From an uncultured Actinomycetes bacterium (lineage in GTDB: Bacteria > Actinomycetota > Thermoleophilia > RBG-16-64-13): DNA of 40,087 nucleotides. Shown here piece after piece: positions 14,727 through 21,254 of the stretch. A model generated the notes under the pieces. That model saw only the letters and a program-made list of their open reading frames with translations, was not told the DNA's origin and made no database searches. Positions within the stretch are counted from its first letter, which is position 1. Every line of letters starts with the position of its first letter. The position numbers and the translations under genes are program-made. The stretch spans positions 1-40,087 of the forward strand of contig CAIQPS010000119.1 in NCBI GenBank assembly GCA_903873715.1, in the 5' to 3' direction.

Positions 14727-15173
14727 CTAAGGCTGCGGCTCGGGCGGAAGGTTCGTGGTGAACCTCATCCTGTCCTCGGGAGCACCCGTGGGTTGATGGA
14801 AGAATGTCGGGTTGCAGCACGCGATGACGGCCGCCTTGGCGGGGTAGGCCTGCTCGACCACGACCTTGCACTGGCGGCGGGGGGACCGGCTCACCTTGAT
14901 GTTGCCGTAAAGGTCCGCACCCTTCGGCCTGCCGCGACGCTCCTCGAAGACCGCGAGGTTCAGCTCGGGAGCGAACACCTTGTGGACGCAGCCGAACACC
15001 TTGGTGTCCTCGTCCTCGTAGACGTACACGGAGGAGCAGCCGGAATCGAGGCAGTGCTGCGGTGACACCACCCGCTCGCAGATGACGTCGCACTCCCGGC
15101 ATTCCTGCCGCACGCGCTGAAGCCGCCTTTTCCAGGCGACGAATCTGTCGGAGATGCGGGCACGTCTGTCCAT
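14727..15173 (-). CDS. Cys-rich conserved-looking protein, unknown function
   Basis: This predicted cytoplasmic protein of 148 residues is one I do not recognise. Ten cysteines are concentrated in motifs: C25-x2-C28-x3-C32, then C41-x4-C46, C62, C102 and the pair C119-C120. The first block resembles a metal or Fe-S binding site. The Lys/Arg-rich N terminus and an RRGRPK segment near 79-84 could touch nucleic acid. The reading frame is open far upstream (to 15680), but that part lies inside the PilX-like gene's antisense and is not coding here. ATG 15173 follows the -10 box TATACT by 7 nt. It is first in a unit with rnz and tRNA-Arg, so a link to RNA processing is possible but unproven. Confidence 0.75.
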   Translation of the reverse strand: MDRRARISDRFVAWKRRLQRVRQECRECDVICERVVSPQHCLDSGCSSVYVYEDEDTKVFGCVHKVFAPELNLAVFEERRGRPKGADLYGNIKVSRSPRRQCKVVVEQAYPAKAAVIACCNPTFFHQPTGAPEDRMRFTTNLPPEPQP

Positions 15174-15180
15174 GGGCCTG

Positions 15181-15186
15181 AGTATA
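15181..15186 (-). promoter_or_regulatory. -10 box for leaderless Cys-rich gene/rnz transcript
   Basis: TATACT on the minus strand is separated from ATG 15173 by exactly 7 nt (GGGCCTG complement). There is no ribosome-binding site. No TTGACA-like -35 is visible. Confidence 0.6.
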
Positions 15187-15268
15187 CCCGCCGCGCGAGG
15201 CTGGTGGGCGCGGCACCCACCGGGGCAGGCCGGCGGGCCGGGAGCAACGCACCCCCCGGCCTCCGGTC

Positions 15269-16264
15269 TCATCGGATGATCTCCCTCCTGGTGCCGGGGA
15301 CCAGGCGCACGCGTATCAAGGACCGGTCGGTGGCCCACCGAAGCGTGTCGCGGGCGAAGAGTAGCTGCCCGGTCCTGCCTAAGTCTGCATCGCCGGTCAC
15401 GAACAACGCACCGTGTACGCGGGTGCCGTCCAACAGCACCCCTCCGTGATCCACCACGACCACGCCGTACAGGTCCCCGAGACCGCGCGCGTCCAAAGCG
15501 CCCCCACCGGTGACGACTATCAGCACTGGTGCCCCGGGCCGCCCGGTACAGCCGCCGGGCAGGCGGACCGTCTGGCCGTCCCGCGCTCCAAGGGCTGTGA
15601 CCGAAGACGTCGCGGCCACCCCCGTCTCGCCCGCGGCTCCCGCCCCGAAGAGGAGCCGCCAGGTCTCGTCTAGCGCCCAAGGGGCCGCCGCCGTCCGGAC
15701 ACTCACCCTTTCTCCCACGAGGCCTGGTGGAGGCGCTTCGCGCAGCCAGACGACGGCGGCCTCTTCAAGGCCCGCGGTTCCGAACGCGTACTGGTCGACA
15801 TCCGACCACGGCAGGACTCGGTCCGCCTCGTACACCACCCGGTCCGCCACGAGCGCCGCCGACGGCAGGTCGACACCGTCACGCCCTCTCTCCATCCAGG
15901 TGGACACCACTATGGGAGAGACGTCATCGGGCTGCGACGCCGACACGTCCAATGCCCAGCCTCCGCTCGCAGAGATGGTCGCCGCCGTCGTCGACACGGA
16001 ACCGGAGGACTCGGAGCCGGCGATCCGATCCTGAGGAGACCACGTGACCAGGAGACTCTGCCGAGCTTCGAGAAGGGCCTGCTGCTTCTGCAGTAGCAGG
16101 TCGCGGCCGGTCTGCTCCGCATCCTTGCCGCGGTCGGAGGCCACGACCACTATCGAGAGGGCCTGCACGAGGACGGCGACGGCAAGGGCCACGAAGAGCA
16201 CGAAGAGCACCACCGACCCGCCCTGTCCCCCGCCGGCGGTCTTCGATTCCCTGCGGGTCTTCAT
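15269..16264 (-). CDS. PilX-like minor pilin/assembly protein (minus-strand set)
   Basis: The protein has 331 residues. A short basic leader ending GGGQGG precedes one long hydrophobic helix (about 17-40), as in PilX/GspK proteins, which often lack the Glu5 of true pilins. The extracellular part has no recognised domain. Its C-terminal third has repeating Gly/Val strands (VVVVDHGGVLLDG, HGALFVTGDADLG) suggestive of a small beta-helix and similar to the end of the plus-strand PilX-like protein (21917-23179). The start ATG 16264 overlaps the upstream prepilin stop (ATGA). The frame continues upstream but only as an overlap with that gene. It is the last gene of the minus-strand minor-pilin set. 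Confidence 0.72.
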   Translation of the reverse strand: MKTRRESKTAGGGQGGSVVLFVLFVALAVAVLVQALSIVVVASDRGKDAEQTGRDLLLQKQQALLEARQSLLVTWSPQDRIAGSESSGSVSTTAATISASGGWALDVSASQPDDVSPIVVSTWMERGRDGVDLPSAALVADRVVYEADRVLPWSDVDQYAFGTAGLEEAAVVWLREAPPPGLVGERVSVRTAAAPWALDETWRLLFGAGAAGETGVAATSSVTALGARDGQTVRLPGGCTGRPGAPVLIVVTGGGALDARGLGDLYGVVVVDHGGVLLDGTRVHGALFVTGDADLGRTGQLLFARDTLRWATDRSLIRVRLVPGTRREIIR

Positions 16265-16863
16265 CGCCCCACCGCCGCCGAAGCCGCCACCTGAGGTCCC
16301 TCGGCCCCGTCGCGCCCTTTCTCGGAGAGCACCAACCTCACGCCTTCCACGAGCGGCAGGTCGGCAGTCTGCGGCAGGCCCGGCAGCCCACCCTCGATGG
16401 AGCACGAGAAGGCTGACCGCGAGATGTCCACGTTCTCCACGATGGTCTTGTTGTCCGTGTACAGTGAATGAGGGAAGGTGGCCGGGCGGGCCGGTGGGCA
16501 GGGCCCCGTGCGGCGCATGAGTGCGCTGTTGACCAACTCCCATTCCACTAACTGGGCGGTCCCGGCCTGCGTCTGCTGCAACAGCACCACGTGCGACTTC
16601 GTGAGCAGCAACACCATCCCGTCCATCGGGAACGGGCAACTGAGACACGATGCAAGCCGCACGTCCCTCTCCAGCCGGGCGACCGCCACCCTGGCCTGCC
16701 CGACCCATATGGTGTCGTCCGCCTGCCCGGCCGCCACACCCTGGAGGGACACCCATACGGGCGCCAGCCCCAGGCTCAGGCACAGCGTCAGCGCAAGACC
16801 CAAGAGGAGTTCGACCAGCGAGAACCCACCCTGCGCCGCACGCCTAGTAATAGAGGTCCACAC
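16261..16863 (-). CDS. Type IV minor prepilin, PilW/PulJ-like
   Basis: The protein has 200 residues. The prepilin site is QGG/FSLVE: a 13-residue basic leader, cleavage after Gly13, Phe+1, Glu+5, then the hydrophobic helix LLLGLALTLCLSLGLAPVWV. The domain after the helix contains VARLERDVRLASCLSCPFP, the kind of segment seen in PilW/PulJ minor pilins. Four Cys residues could form disulfides. The start GTG 16863 lies 20 bp inside the end of the preceding prepilin gene. Minor pilins prime pilus assembly in the inner membrane. Confidence 0.82.
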   Translation of the reverse strand: MWTSITRRAAQGGFSLVELLLGLALTLCLSLGLAPVWVSLQGVAAGQADDTIWVGQARVAVARLERDVRLASCLSCPFPMDGMVLLLTKSHVVLLQQTQAGTAQLVEWELVNSALMRRTGPCPPARPATFPHSLYTDNKTIVENVDISRSAFSCSIEGGLPGLPQTADLPLVEGVRLVLSEKGRDGAEGPQVAASAAVGR

Positions 16864-17626
16864 TGCGCCCCTCCTCCATCTGCCACGTCTGGGTCCGTCC
16901 GTCGAGGTTCGCCGTGCCCCACCCCGTGAAAGGGGCCGTCTCTGCGAATAAGAGCCCGAAGGAGGGCGAGGAGATCTTCACGGCGCTCCACGAGACTCCC
17001 AGCGGCGATGAAGCGATCCCCCGGCGATGCACGACCACCCCCGGTGGTGGGCCATCCGAGGCGGCCAGCGGCACCGGCACCGGCACGATGCCCGAACCCG
17101 GCGGCACCTCCGTCCGCCAAGGCGGTCCCCACGGCCCCGCACCGCTGCGCACCCGTATCACCAGTGCTCCACCCGCATGGGCGCTGAACACCGACGGCTG
17201 CACAGATATCTCAGCCTGTCCGCTCCCCCCCGCTCCTCCGAGGCCGGCGGGATCTGCGACCACCTCCGCGACGAGCCAGCCGTCCACCCACACTCCAAGG
17301 CGGGCGATGCCGTTCCCACCCGTGGTCTCGCTGGTCCGAACGTGCAGCACGGGTCCCGGCCGCCACCAGGCGTCCACCACTCGGGGGCCCCAGTCTTCTT
17401 CACTGACGCTCTGCGCTGCCTGGCTCCGGCCGGCGACGGAGGAGGTACTCTGCGCGTCCCGGGCCCTGCTCAGTTGCCCTGCCAGCGACGTCGCCAGCGG
17501 CCCCACCACGATGCCGACGAGGATCACCGCGACGAGCACTTCCAACAGCAGGTAGCCGCCATCCCCGGCCAAGCTGGTCGGCCATCCACCATCGCCGGGC
17601 CCAGCCAGGAGGCTGCGCCTTGTCAC
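16844..17626 (-). CDS. Type IV minor prepilin, PilV-like
   Basis: The protein has 260 residues with an unusually long 24-residue leader ending AGDGG. Cleavage precedes YLLLE, so position +1 is Tyr rather than Phe/Met and Glu is at +5. The helix VLVAVILVGIVVGPLATSLAG follows. The body is rich in Gly, Pro, Val and Trp, with no recognised domain. The start GTG 17626 overlaps the upstream prepilin stop (GTGA). The degenerate cleavage context makes it worth checking that the peptidase processes it. Part of the same co-translated minor-pilin run. Confidence 0.78.
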   Translation of the reverse strand: MTRRSLLAGPGDGGWPTSLAGDGGYLLLEVLVAVILVGIVVGPLATSLAGQLSRARDAQSTSSVAGRSQAAQSVSEEDWGPRVVDAWWRPGPVLHVRTSETTGGNGIARLGVWVDGWLVAEVVADPAGLGGAGGSGQAEISVQPSVFSAHAGGALVIRVRSGAGPWGPPWRTEVPPGSGIVPVPVPLAASDGPPPGVVVHRRGIASSPLGVSWSAVKISSPSFGLLFAETAPFTGWGTANLDGRTQTWQMEEGRSVDLYY

Positions 17627-18102
17627 CGGGCATCCTCCCGCACCCTCGTCGTGAGCCCGGATTCCAAGCGCACCGCGACTCGGAACTCACCGCCGGGCGC
17701 GGAGAAGAACAGGGACCCCGCTGCGTTCGGCGCACCTGAGCCCCCCACGAAGCGCACAGCCGCCCCGTGTTCCCTCTGCCACCGCGCCACGTTCGCCACC
17801 ACGTCTGCCGGCGGGACGGACATCCCGAGCCCCGCAGGGCCCGCCGCCGGCCAGGCCGTCACCGATAGCCGCTGACTGTCGACCGTCACGTCCTCTGACA
17901 CGCCGTGCCAGACCGACGCCACCTGCGCTGCGGCAGCCGCCGATTGCCAGGCCTGAGCCGTGCCACGCGCTTCCACCAGGCCCAGGCCCCGCGACAGGAC
18001 TACACCGGCGACAGTCATGCAGATGGCAAGCACCGACAGCACGGCCATCATTTCGAACAGGGTGTGACCCGCTTCGGAGAGTGTGTGGATCCGGTGTCGC
18101 AT
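17623..18102 (-). CDS. Type IV minor prepilin, FimT/GspH-like
   Basis: The protein has 159 residues. The leader MRHRIHTLSEAG is followed by HTLFE: cleavage after Gly12, His at +1 and Glu at +5. The helix MMAVLSVLAICMTVAGVVLS comes next. GspH/FimT proteins normally have Phe at +1, so His is atypical. It is the first gene of a four-gene prepilin run with overlapping stops and starts. It probably has its own promoter: a weak TACCGT lies 6 nt before ATG 18102, and no ribosome-binding site is evident. Confidence 0.78.
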   Translation of the reverse strand: MRHRIHTLSEAGHTLFEMMAVLSVLAICMTVAGVVLSRGLGLVEARGTAQAWQSAAAAAQVASVWHGVSEDVTVDSQRLSVTAWPAAGPAGLGMSVPPADVVANVARWQREHGAAVRFVGGSGAPNAAGSLFFSAPGGEFRVAVRLESGLTTRVREDAR

Positions 18103-18133
18103 GACGCCACGGTACTGCGAGGCACCGTGACGA

Positions 18134-18151
18134 AGACCAGTACTTTGGTCT
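18134..18151. promoter_or_regulatory. Palindrome upstream of minus-strand minor-pilin genes
   Basis: AGACCA-GTACTT-TGGTCT is a perfect 6-bp inverted repeat with a 6-bp centre, 32 bp upstream of ATG 18102. It could be an operator or an mRNA hairpin. Confidence 0.4.
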
Positions 18152-18175
18152 GAGCTTGGCGTTGAAACGCGACCA

Positions 18176-18195
18176 GCGACCGCACGTGCGGCCGC
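18176..18195. terminator. Near-perfect palindrome after TPR lipoprotein gene
   Basis: A 20-bp palindrome GCGACCGCAC/GTGCGGCCGC with one mismatch lies just downstream of the TPR gene stop. It has no loop and no T-tract. It may act as a weak terminator or an operator for the next gene. Confidence 0.35.
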
Positions 18196-18201
18196 TCCGG
18201 A

Positions 18202-18849
18202 CTACGAGGAGAGGTTGACCCCTGCCTTTTGAGCCGCGGTGCGGACCTGGTCAGCCTCGGCCTTGCGGCCCTGGGACTCGAGCAGCGCGATGAGGACTTC
18301 GTAGGCGCGCGCGTAGGTGGGGTCGGTGGAGATGGCCCGTTTGTAGCTGGCCTCAGCGTCGGCAGGCCGGCCGACGGCATCCTGGGCTTGGCCGAGGAAG
18401 GTCAGGTACTTGGCCGAAGGGTCCAGGGCGACGGCCTCGCCGAGCACCGCCACAGCCTTCTCCGGCTGGCTCTGATGGTTGAGGTAGTTGAAGCCGAGCT
18501 CCACTCTGGTCTGAGCGTCCTTCAGATCTGCTGCGACGACCTTCTCCTGGTATGGCAGGGCGCCGTTGAAATCCCCCATGAGAAAGAGGTCGACAGCGAC
18601 ACCGCGAAGGGCTTCGAGGTTCGCCGGATCCTGATCGAGTTTCTGCTTGTACAGAGAGACGGCGGTCTTGTAGTCATTGGCCCGATCGGCCTTGCGTGCC
18701 GCCGCCAGCGGGTCGTTGCCGCAGCCCGCGACGACGAGGGCCAGGCCGAGGAGTGAGACCACCAGGAACGCACACAGGCCGGCGGCGAGGGCCTGCCTCT
18801 TAGCCGGTCTGCATAGGAGCGCCTTACGGACTGTCACGCTTCTCTTCAT
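18202..18849 (-). CDS. TPR-repeat lipoprotein
   Basis: The protein has 215 residues. A basic N terminus and hydrophobic stretch end in the lipobox VAGC (Cys43), so it is exported and lipid-anchored. At least four tetratricopeptide repeats follow (about 50-205), for example ANLEALRGVAVDLFLMGDFNGALPYQ and PTYARAYEVLIALLESQGRKAEA. TPR lipoproteins near pilus genes can act in assembly (PilF-like), but similarity to PilF is only in architecture. Starts at ATG 18858 and 18849 are both possible; neither has a ribosome-binding site. It lies directly behind the pilin terminator and may depend on readthrough. Confidence 0.78.
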   Translation of the reverse strand: MKRSVTVRKALLCRPAKRQALAAGLCAFLVVSLLGLALVVAGCGNDPLAAARKADRANDYKTAVSLYKQKLDQDPANLEALRGVAVDLFLMGDFNGALPYQEKVVAADLKDAQTRVELGFNYLNHQSQPEKAVAVLGEAVALDPSAKYLTFLGQAQDAVGRPADAEASYKRAISTDPTYARAYEVLIALLESQGRKAEADQVRTAAQKAGVNLSS

Positions 18850-18865
18850 GGCAGCCATTCTAAAC

Positions 18866-18892
18866 AAAAAAAGGGGCCCCATGCGGGGCCCC
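18866..18892 (-). terminator. Intrinsic terminator after the major pilin gene
   Basis: On the minus strand the sequence reads GGGGCCCC-GCAT-GGGGCCCC followed by seven T residues. This is a strong rho-independent terminator 26 nt after the pilin stop. It should make pilin mRNA mostly monocistronic and limit expression of the TPR and minor-pilin genes beyond. Confidence 0.92.
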
Positions 18893-18918
18893 TCGCGAGA
18901 CTCGGTAGTGAGTACCGA

Positions 18919-19431
18919 TTACCAGCCGATGGTGGTGTCGCCGTCGATGGTCTTGAGGAAGGTCGTGCCACCGTCCGGGGCGCCTTTGTTGGTGTAGACG
19001 CCGAAGGTGTTCTCGGAGAGCGAGATGGTGGCCACGGAGAACGAGGTGTCGTCGCCGAAGTAGTCGACCGCGTTGATGCCGGCGTCAGCCGAAACACCGG
19101 TGAAGGTGCCAGCGGCGGGCGTGGAGCCAGCGGCGGCGGTGATGGTCACGACGGCTGCGGAAGCCTGGTTGAACACGATGGACGGTTCGATCGCCTGCAG
19201 GACGCTACTCGCAACGTTGTATGTGCGGCCGTCGACATAGGCGGATTCGATGGTGGTCATGGCGTTGCGGACGAGCGACTTAGCAGCCGCGTCCTGAGCT
19301 TTCTGGCGCTGGCCAAGGAAGGTCGGGATGGCGATAGCGGCCAGGATGGCGATGATGATGATCACCACCAAGAGTTCGATGAGGGTGAAACCCTTATCGC
19401 TCTTCATCCTCTTCTGGATCTTGGTAAACAT
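18919..19431 (-). CDS. pilA: Type IV major pilin
   Basis: The protein has 170 residues, typical for a type IVa pilin. The leader MFTKIQKRMKSDKG is cut before FTLIELLVVIIIIAILAAIAIP, with Phe+1 and Glu+5 and the classic N-terminal helix. The C-terminal domain ends with the strand-rich VDYFGDDTSFSVATISLSEN and has no cysteine pair. The ATG at 19431 has a strong AGGAGGAGGA site. Upstream are a folded leader and a sigma-28-like promoter, and downstream a strong terminator. This is the pattern expected for an abundantly made structural pilin. The motor, peptidase and platform genes are not in this window. Confidence 0.93.
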   Translation of the reverse strand: MFTKIQKRMKSDKGFTLIELLVVIIIIAILAAIAIPTFLGQRQKAQDAAAKSLVRNAMTTIESAYVDGRTYNVASSVLQAIEPSIVFNQASAAVVTITAAAGSTPAAGTFTGVSADAGINAVDYFGDDTSFSVATISLSENTFGVYTNKGAPDGGTTFLKTIDGDTTIGW

Positions 19432-19472
19432 TGTTTACGCTCCTCCTCCTGTAGTTCACGGACCCTTTTGTT

Positions 19473-19516
19473 GGGACCGCGAACTTTTCGCGGACCCGCA
19501 CACCGTTTTTGGTGTG
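19473..19516 (-). promoter_or_regulatory. Two stable hairpins in the pilin mRNA leader
   Basis: Hairpin 1 (19499-19516) is CACACC-AAAAAC-GGTGTG. Hairpin 2 (19473-19497) is CCGCGA-AAAGT-TCGCGG with an outer GGG/CCC clamp. They follow each other directly at the predicted 5' end of the transcript and stop about 25 nt before the ribosome-binding site. A stabilising role for pilin mRNA is inferred. They do not match the c-di-GMP riboswitch consensus I know. Confidence 0.6.
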
Positions 19517-19525
19517 TCGCTACTT

Positions 19526-19552
19526 ATGTCGGCAGGATGACGCCCGACTTTA
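19526..19552 (-). promoter_or_regulatory. Sigma-28 (FliA/WhiG)-type promoter of the pilin gene
   Basis: On the minus strand TAAAGTCG (19552-19545) and GCCGACAT (19533-19526) are separated by 11 bp. The known consensus is TAAAGTTT-N11-GCCGATAA. This gives TAAA-N15-GCCGA, the diagnostic core. The predicted transcript start is near 19518, right before the leader hairpins. Confidence 0.75.
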
Positions 19553-19564
19553 GCGATTCGTGTA

Positions 19565-19593
19565 GGACCTTAGTCCCATGCTGGGCGATCGCC
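19565..19593. promoter_or_regulatory. Two palindromes between the divergent pilus promoters
   Basis: GGAC-CTTA-GTCC (19565-19576) and the perfect 10-bp GGCGATCGCC (19584-19593) lie between the two sigma-28-type promoters. The first is 12 bp from the pilin -35. They are candidate operators for a regulator acting on both arms; this is inference only. Confidence 0.45.
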
Positions 19594-19631
19594 TCGCGCG
19601 CGTCGCGCCCTATAGAGACACAGGGGCCCGC

Positions 19632-19659
19632 TAAAGAACGCCACCCGGCGTGCCGATAT
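19632..19659 (+). promoter_or_regulatory. Sigma-28-type promoter of plus-strand minor-pilin operon
   Basis: TAAAGAAC (19632-19639) and GCCGATAT (19652-19659) are separated by 12 bp, one more than the optimum. The -10 matches the consensus GCCGATAA at seven of eight positions. The predicted start near 19666 gives a leader of about 23 nt containing GGAG before ATG 19689. Confidence 0.7.
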
Positions 19660-19688
19660 CCCCTTCGACACACATCTAAGGAGACGGA

Positions 19689-21242
19689 ATGCGCTTCTCC
19701 CCCCGGCCGGACACCACCAGCTCGATCGTCAGAGCCCGCGCGCAGCGAGGCATGACCCTCATCGAGGTCATGGTGGCCGCGCTGATCCTCCTGGTGGCCA
19801 TGGCGGGCATCGTCCCCTTCTTCGTCACCGGTCTGAGCCAGGCGTCCACCATCCGCATGCGCTCCATCGCCAGCAACCTCGCGCGCGAGAAGATGGAGCT
19901 CATCCGCCAGCTCGACTACCGCGAGATCTACACGCAGGCCATGAAGCTCTCGGACGCCACCCTGGGCTCGCGGACTCTCGAGACACTCTTCGGCACCACC
20001 GAGACCGTGCGTGGAGTCGAGTTCCACATCTCCTACGTGGTCAACAACCAGGGCTACCAGACGGGCACACTGAAAGAAGTGACCGTGAACGTGGACTGGA
20101 CGGCCCCACCCAAGGTGTCGCCGGCCTCGACCACGACCCTGGTGCACCAGCAGTTCCTGGGGCCGCGCGGTTCGAAGCTCGACGTGAGCACCCTGCAGGA
20201 CGATCCGCTCGGCACTCCGTTCTCCCTCATCACCAACACACACAACACCACGGTCAAGTACTACGTCGCTCAGGCGGACTGGAACCTCATCTTCTACGAC
20301 CCCACCCAGAGCAACCCGACGACCCGCAACGCGTACATGCGCGTGGCCTTCGTAGACCAGCAGGGCCAGGCCATCCCCGTCGGCCCCTCCGGCAACGACT
20401 ACAAGATCGACACGTCCTACCTTCACTACACCAAGGACTCCAACGGGCTGATCAACGCCGTCTGGTTCCAATACACCTTCGACGAGTCGGTCATCCCGGA
20501 CGGTTATTGGGAGACCCGGGCGGTCTGCTACAACAGCTACAACGAACCCGGCAACACGTGGAGGCTGCGGCTGCGCATCGAGAAGGCCGCCCCCTTCGCT
20601 CCCACCTCGTTCACCGCCGTCCCGCAGGCCGACAACCACACGATCATCCTCAACTGGCTGAGCGGCGCCGAACGCGACCGCAGCCACTGGGTGCTGGAGC
20701 GGCGCAAGTGGAACTACGTCACGGGCGCGTGGGGCGAATGGGTGGTGGTCATCAACAACCTCGACCCCAACCTGACCACCTACCACGACATCGGCAACGA
20801 GGCCTCTGGCATCGATCCGTGGGGCAACACGTCCACCCACAACTACTACCAGTACTCGCTGTTCGCGATAGATACCAACGTGCCGCCCAATACCGGTGCT
20901 GCAGCGCAGACCCAGACCTACATACCGGAGACCTCCACCACGTCCACCACGCTGTCCACTTCCACCACGAGTTCCACGAGCACGACCTCCACATCGAGCA
21001 CCACCACCACGGCCGGCCTCGTGAACATCAACATCCAGAACAACACCACCGCCACCTACACGGTCACGCTGATACTCACCGGCACCAACACCGTCTACAC
21101 GGTCACGTGCAAGAAGAGCAAGACGACCACCGTGCAGGTCAAGACGGGTTGGTACCAGGCCACCGCCACCAGCGGCAGCAAGACCGTGACCGGTTCGTTC
21201 CAGGCCGGCGTCACCCCCAACCCCGTGCTCTCCATCAACTGA
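19689..21242 (+). CDS. Large PilV-like prepilin with FN3-like module, candidate pilus-tip protein
   Basis: The protein has 517 residues, two to three times the size of an ordinary minor pilin. The 21-residue leader ends RAQRG, and cleavage precedes MTLIEVMVAALILLVAMAGIVPFF (Met+1, Glu+5). A pilin-like domain runs to about residue 300. A segment near 305-415 (APTSFTAVPQADNHTIILNW, then the W-rich and YSLFAID strands) looks like a fibronectin type III fold. A Ser/Thr linker of about 35 residues follows (416-450), and then a small all-beta C-terminal domain. This layout resembles adhesive tip pilins; ligand and role are unknown. Translation starts at ATG 19689 behind GGAG. First gene of the plus-strand set. 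Confidence 0.82.
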   Translation: MRFSPRPDTTSSIVRARAQRGMTLIEVMVAALILLVAMAGIVPFFVTGLSQASTIRMRSIASNLAREKMELIRQLDYREIYTQAMKLSDATLGSRTLETLFGTTETVRGVEFHISYVVNNQGYQTGTLKEVTVNVDWTAPPKVSPASTTTLVHQQFLGPRGSKLDVSTLQDDPLGTPFSLITNTHNTTVKYYVAQADWNLIFYDPTQSNPTTRNAYMRVAFVDQQGQAIPVGPSGNDYKIDTSYLHYTKDSNGLINAVWFQYTFDESVIPDGYWETRAVCYNSYNEPGNTWRLRLRIEKAAPFAPTSFTAVPQADNHTIILNWLSGAERDRSHWVLERRKWNYVTGAWGEWVVVINNLDPNLTTYHDIGNEASGIDPWGNTSTHNYYQYSLFAIDTNVPPNTGAAAQTQTYIPETSTTSTTLSTSTTSSTSTTSTSSTTTTAGLVNINIQNNTTATYTVTLILTGTNTVYTVTCKKSKTTTVQVKTGWYQATATSGSKTVTGSFQAGVTPNPVLSIN

Positions 21243-21254
21243 TCGGACGATGTC

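Noticed and set aside
19565-19576. DosR-type box in the pilus intergenic region
   Set aside because: GGACCTTAGTCC resembles GGGACTWWAGTCCC, but half the flanking consensus is missing; kept only as a generic palindrome.
19432-19688. c-di-GMP (GEMM) riboswitch upstream of the pilus genes
   Set aside because: Type IV pilin genes often have one, but the conserved GGCAAACC-type and GCAAAG segments are absent on both strands; sigma-28-type promoters explain the CTAAAG and GCCGAT words.
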